A DNA stretch of 64,000 bases from Rubrivirga sp046845755 (lineage in GTDB: Bacteria > Bacteroidota > Rhodothermia > Rhodothermales > Rubricoccaceae), in contig NZ_CP177357.1 in assembly GCF_046845755.1 (NCBI RefSeq), forward strand, positions 3,286,001 through 3,350,000. The letters are read 5' to 3'. A program made the position numbers and the translations under genes. The notes beneath the pieces were generated by a model. That model was given only the letters and a program-made list of their open reading frames with translations. It searched no databases and was not told the DNA's origin. Below are positions 60,575 to 64,000 of the stretch, in pieces; within the stretch, counting starts at the first letter, position 1, and each line of letters begins with the position of its first letter.

Positions 60575-60815
60575 GGGGATGGCGGGGGGGACAGGCCCCA
60601 AGGTCGCACCGGCGGTGGGCACCGTCGCGTCATACGGGCGTGCCCCCCGCGAGGCGGCCGTCGCCGCCGTGCGGCGCTCCCAGCGCCCCCAGTCCGGCCG
60701 CCGCCAGCGCCGGGTTCACCGGAGTTTACATGAGGTTGACATGGGTCCGCGCCACTCCCCCCGTGGCGGTGGTATGATCGGCGGGTCGCCCCCCCGCCCT
60801 CCTCTCCCACACAGC

Positions 60816-63800
60816 ATGCGATTCTTCGCTACGGCCCTCTTCGCCCTCGCGGCGGTGGCCGCCACCGCCCAGCCGACCGACCTCCTGATTACGGAGTACG
60901 TCGAGGGCTCCAGCTTCAACAAGGCCGTCGAGGTCTACAACGGGACCGGCGCGCCGGTCGACCTCTCGGGCTACACGCTCGAGCTGTACTCGAACGGGAG
61001 CGCCACGGTCAGCCAGTCGGCGGCCCTGTCGGGCACGCTCGCCGATGGCGACGTGTTCGTGGTCGCCCACGGGTCGTCCGACCCCGCGATCCTGGCGCAG
61101 GCCGACCTGGTCAGCTCCAGCGTCGCCAACTTCAACGGCGACGACGCCGTGGTCCTGCGCGGGGCGCTCGGCGTGGCCGACGTCGTCGGGCAGGTCGGGT
61201 TCGACCCCGGCTCGCAGTGGTCCGCGAACGGGGTCTCGACCGAGAACGCCACCATCCGCCGCAAGGCGGCCTCGTGCACCGGCGACACGGACGCGTCCGA
61301 CGCGTTCGACCCGTCGGTCGCCTACGAGGCGTTCCCCACCAACACGTTCGACGGGCTCGGCGCGCACGCCGCCGCGTGCGGCGCGGGCCCCGGCAACACG
61401 CCGCCGGCCTTTACGGCGTCGCTCGCCGACCAGACCATCCCGGCCGGCGCGGCGTTCGCGTTCGACTACGACGCGACCGACGCCGACGGGGACGCGCTGA
61501 CGTTCGCGCTCGCCGACGGCCCCGTCGGCGCCACGCTCGACCCGGTCACGGGCGAGTTCGCCTGGACGCCCGCCGACGCCAACCAGGGCCAGGCGGTCGC
61601 CGTCACGGTGACGGTCACCGACGGGACTGCGACGACGACGACGTCCGCGACGCTGACCGTGGCCTCGGACGGGCCCGGCAGTCGCGTCTTCTTCTCGGAG
61701 TACGTCGAGGGCAGCTCGAACAACAAGGCGCTCGAGATCCTGAACGCGACGGGCGGGCCGGTCGACCTCTCGGCCTACACGGTCGAGCTGTACTTCAACG
61801 GCGCGACGTCGCCGGGCCGGACCGAGACGCTCGCGGGCACGCTCGCGGCGGGCGACGTCTACGTGATCGCGAACGCATCGGCCGACCCGGCCATTCTGGC
61901 CGTCGCCGACATCACGTCCACGGTCACGCTCTTCAACGGCGACGACGCCGTCGTGCTCCAGGGCCCCGGCGGGGTCGCCGACGCCATCGGGCAGGTCGGG
62001 TTCGACCCGGGCTCGCAGTGGGGCTCCGGCGACACGTCGACGGCGAACGCCACGCTCCGCCGCAAGGCGGACGCGTGCGAGGGCGACGCGAACGCGACCG
62101 ACCTGTTCGACCCGGCCACGCTCTACGACGCGTTCGCAAACGACACGTTCGGCGGGCTCGGCTCGTACGACGGGACCTGCCTCGCGGGCGGCGGCGGCGG
62201 CGGGGCCGGCGCGCCGGCGTTCACGGCCGCGCTTGCAGACGCCTTCGTCGACGGCGGGACGCCGATCGCGTTCGACTACGACGCCGAAGACCCCGAGGGC
62301 GACGCCGTCACGTTCGCGCTCGTCGACGGGCCGGCCGGCGCCACGATCGACCCGGCGACCGGCGTGTTCGCCTGGACGACCTCGACGACCGGCGTCTACG
62401 CCGTGACCGTCTCGGCCTCCGACGGCTCGGCTTCCGCCACGACCACGGCGGTCGTCGGCGTGCGCGGCACGCTGTTCCCCGGGCAGAGCGGCGCCGAGCT
62501 GCGCGCCTCGATCCGGGCGGCGTACACGCCCGACCAGACGCTGGGCTACGCGCCCGCTCGCGACGTGATGTATGGCGAGATCGACCGGGCCGCCGACGGG
62601 ACCGTGACGGGCGTCTACACCGGGTACTCGGTGTTCCTGCCCGAGGGCGTGGACCCGAGCACGTACCTGTTCGAGAACGGGATCAACGCCGAGCACACGT
62701 GGCCGCAGTCGAAGGGCGCCGGCGACGAGCCGGCCCGGAGCGACATCCACAACCTGTTCCCGGCCAAGGACAACGTGAACTCGGCCCGGAGCAACAAGCC
62801 GCTCCTCGAGATCGACGACGCCCAGACCGACGTGTGGTACCGGTTCACCACGTCGACCACGACGCCGCCGGCGACCGACCGCGACAGCTACAGCGAGTCG
62901 ACGGTGTTCGGGTTCGAGCCGCGCGAGGTCCACGAGGGGAATGCGGCCCGGGCCGGCGTCTACTTCTACACGATCTACGAGGCGCTCGCCGACCTCCCCT
63001 TCCTCCTGGAACAGCGCGATTCGTTCGTGGCCTGGGACGAGGCGGACCCGGCGGACGTGGCCGAGGTCGTCCGGACGTACGAGATCGCGCGCCGCCAGGG
63101 GAACGTCAACCCGTTCCTGCTCGACGACACGCTGCTCGACCGGGCCGTCTCGGACATCGTGCCGCCGACGCCCGACGAGGTCACGATCGCCGAGGCCCGC
63201 CAGCGGCCCGATGGCGACCTGGTGGCCGTCGAGGGCCTGGTGACGCGCGCCGAGGGCCGGTTTATCCGGTTCGAGGACGCGGGCGCCGGCCTGACCGTGT
63301 TCCAGTCCTCGGGCGCGGTCCGCGCGGCCGTCGAGGACGGGACGATCGCCGAGGGCGACACGCTCCGCATCGTCGGCACCATGTCGTCGTTCAACGGGCT
63401 CCGCCAGATCAACCCCTCGGCCTTCGAGGTGCTCTCGCGCGGGAACGACCTCCCGACGCCCCAGCTCGTCACGCTCGCCGAGCTCGTCGCGAACGGCGAG
63501 GCGTACGAGAGCGAGCTGGTCCGCATCGACGGGCTGACCGTCGTCACGGACGACGAGGTGTTCGCGGCGAACCGCTCGTACACGGTGACCGACGGGACGA
63601 CCGAGCTCACGCTCCGGACGCCGTCCGCCGACGACGGCCTGCTCGACGGGACGGCCGTCCCGACCGGCCCGGTCGCCTTCGTCGGCGTGGTCGGCGAGTT
63701 CCGGGGCGACTACCAGCTCGTGCCGGTCCTGGAGACCGACCTCCGCGACGACACCGCGCCGGAGATCGTGCTCGTGGAAGGCCCGTTCGTGCTGACCTCG

Positions 63801-64000
63801 CCGAACCACCGCATGGTCCGGTTCGAGGCGGCCGACCTGGTGGCCTCGGTGACCGACGGCGGGACGGCGATCGACCCGGCCTCGGTCGTCGTCGTGTCCG
63901 TCTCGAGCGACGAGGCGGCCGACGCGACCGGCGACGGCTCGACGGCGACCGACATCGTCGTCGGGTGCGACGGGTTCGAGGTCCGGGCCGAGCGGTCCGG
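60816..64000 (+). CDS. large secreted endonuclease I-family protein with lamin-tail and Ig-like domains (3' end outside window)
   Basis: The frame stays open to the window end (over 1060 residues). A signal peptide (MRFFATALFALAAVAATAQ) is followed by two lamin-tail-type domains (about 20-185 and 290-455) that are near-duplicates: each starts 'EYVEGSS-NKA' and contains 'FNGDDAVVL' and 'GQVGFDPGSQW'. Putative-Ig domains follow each. The endonuclease I domain (about 549-770) has 'GINAEHTWPQSKGAGDEPAR' and 'SDIHNLFPAKDNVNSARSN', with the catalytic His. OB-fold-like segments follow ('VAVEGLVTRAEGRFIRFEDA'). It probably degrades extracellular DNA. A T9SS tail may lie beyond the window. Confidence 0.88.
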   Translation, partial: MRFFATALFALAAVAATAQPTDLLITEYVEGSSFNKAVEVYNGTGAPVDLSGYTLELYSNGSATVSQSAALSGTLADGDVFVVAHGSSDPAILAQADLVSSSVANFNGDDAVVLRGALGVADVVGQVGFDPGSQWSANGVSTENATIRRKAASCTGDTDASDAFDPSVAYEAFPTNTFDGLGAHAAACGAGPGNTPPAFTASLADQTIPAGAAFAFDYDATDADGDALTFALADGPVGATLDPVTGEFAWTPADANQGQAVAVTVTVTDGTATTTTSATLTVASDGPGSRVFFSEYVEGSSNNKALEILNATGGPVDLSAYTVELYFNGATSPGRTETLAGTLAAGDVYVIANASADPAILAVADITSTVTLFNGDDAVVLQGPGGVADAIGQVGFDPGSQWGSGDTSTANATLRRKADACEGDANATDLFDPATLYDAFANDTFGGLGSYDGTCLAGGGGGGAGAPAFTAALADAFVDGGTPIAFDYDAEDPEGDAVTFALVDGPAGATIDPATGVFAWTTSTTGVYAVTVSASDGSASATTTAVVGVRGTLFPGQSGAELRASIRAAYTPDQTLGYAPARDVMYGEIDRAADGTVTGVYTGYSVFLPEGVDPSTYLFENGINAEHTWPQSKGAGDEPARSDIHNLFPAKDNVNSARSNKPLLEIDDAQTDVWYRFTTSTTTPPATDRDSYSESTVFGFEPREVHEGNAARAGVYFYTIYEALADLPFLLEQRDSFVAWDEADPADVAEVVRTYEIARRQGNVNPFLLDDTLLDRAVSDIVPPTPDEVTIAEARQRPDGDLVAVEGLVTRAEGRFIRFEDAGAGLTVFQSSGAVRAAVEDGTIAEGDTLRIVGTMSSFNGLRQINPSAFEVLSRGNDLPTPQLVTLAELVANGEAYESELVRIDGLTVVTDDEVFAANRSYTVTDGTTELTLRTPSADDGLLDGTAVPTGPVAFVGVVGEFRGDYQLVPVLETDLRDDTAPEIVLVEGPFVLTSPNHRMVRFEAADLVASVTDGGTAIDPASVVVVSVSSDEAADATGDGSTATDIVVGCDGFEVRAERS

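Noticed and set aside
60736..60778. TTGACA and TATGAT before the endonuclease gene
   Set aside because: The two hexamers are 31 nt apart, far from the 17 nt needed for a sigma-70 promoter.
60726..63809. 1027-codon open frame on the minus strand opposite the endonuclease gene
   Set aside because: Low-complexity product, while the plus strand encodes clear nuclease and lamin-tail motifs.

Overview
This window is a high-GC chromosomal segment from a Gram-negative, flagellated bacterium. The organism is probably a Rhodothermota/Bacteroidota lineage such as Rubricoccaceae; this is inferred from content, not from a marker gene. Three things support it: proteins with C-terminal type IX secretion (T9SS) sorting domains, a one-protein hybrid two-component regulator with an AraC output domain, and promoter-like TAnnTTTG/TAnCGTT boxes of the Bacteroidota type. 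Flagella with P and L rings show two membranes. Flagella together with T9SS cargo are uncommon in Bacteroidota but known in Rhodothermota.

Layout. 1-1.5 kb: a small ABM-fold protein and ruvB, both on the minus strand. 1.7-9.9 kb: a hybrid histidine kinase/response regulator, a 1290-residue T9SS surface protein, a stand-alone AraC-type HTH protein that resembles the kinase's output domain, and a decayed T9SS gene. Three of the four are preceded by the same 14-nt direct repeats spaced 20-22 nt, which suggests a local regulon. 10-13.4 kb: a TPR serine/threonine kinase and its ECF sigma factor. 13.9-20.9 kb: housekeeping and accessory genes (DUF3109, rpoN, a frameshifted ParE toxin with its antitoxin, acetyl-CoA synthetase, DinB, thioredoxin).

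20.9-59.4 kb is an almost complete flagellar gene set, nearly all on the minus strand. From high to low coordinate it reads: flgF-flgG-flgA-flgH-flgI-flgJ-flgN-flgK-flgL; fliC; fliS-fliD-fliT-like; flgM; then flgB-flgC-(70-aa protein)-fliE-F-G-H-I-J-motE-like-fliK-flgD-flgE; motA-motB-fliL-fliM-fliN; fliO-P-Q-R; flhB-flhA-flhF-flhG-fliA. A sigma-54 response regulator (45764) faces away from flgB. Many junctions overlap by 4 nt (ATGA/GTGA), indicating coupled translation.

The sequence itself suggests the regulatory cascade. Four operon heads (flgB, fliO, flhB, flgF) carry sigma-54-like -24/-12 elements with exact GG-N10-GC spacing, ending 28-32 nt above the start codon. Late genes (fliC, fliS, flgM, perhaps motA) carry sigma-28-like CTCGATAA boxes. 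The sigma-54 gene, a NtrC-type activator, fliA and its anti-sigma flgM are all in this window, so the control circuit is nearly self-contained. No chemotaxis genes are present, and FliM lacks the usual N-terminal CheY-binding peptide.

59.6-64 kb: a small lipoprotein, a 99-residue unknown protein, and the 5' part of a large secreted endonuclease I protein that runs off the window. Short palindromic repeats are scattered between genes and, unusually, inside flgA and fliO.
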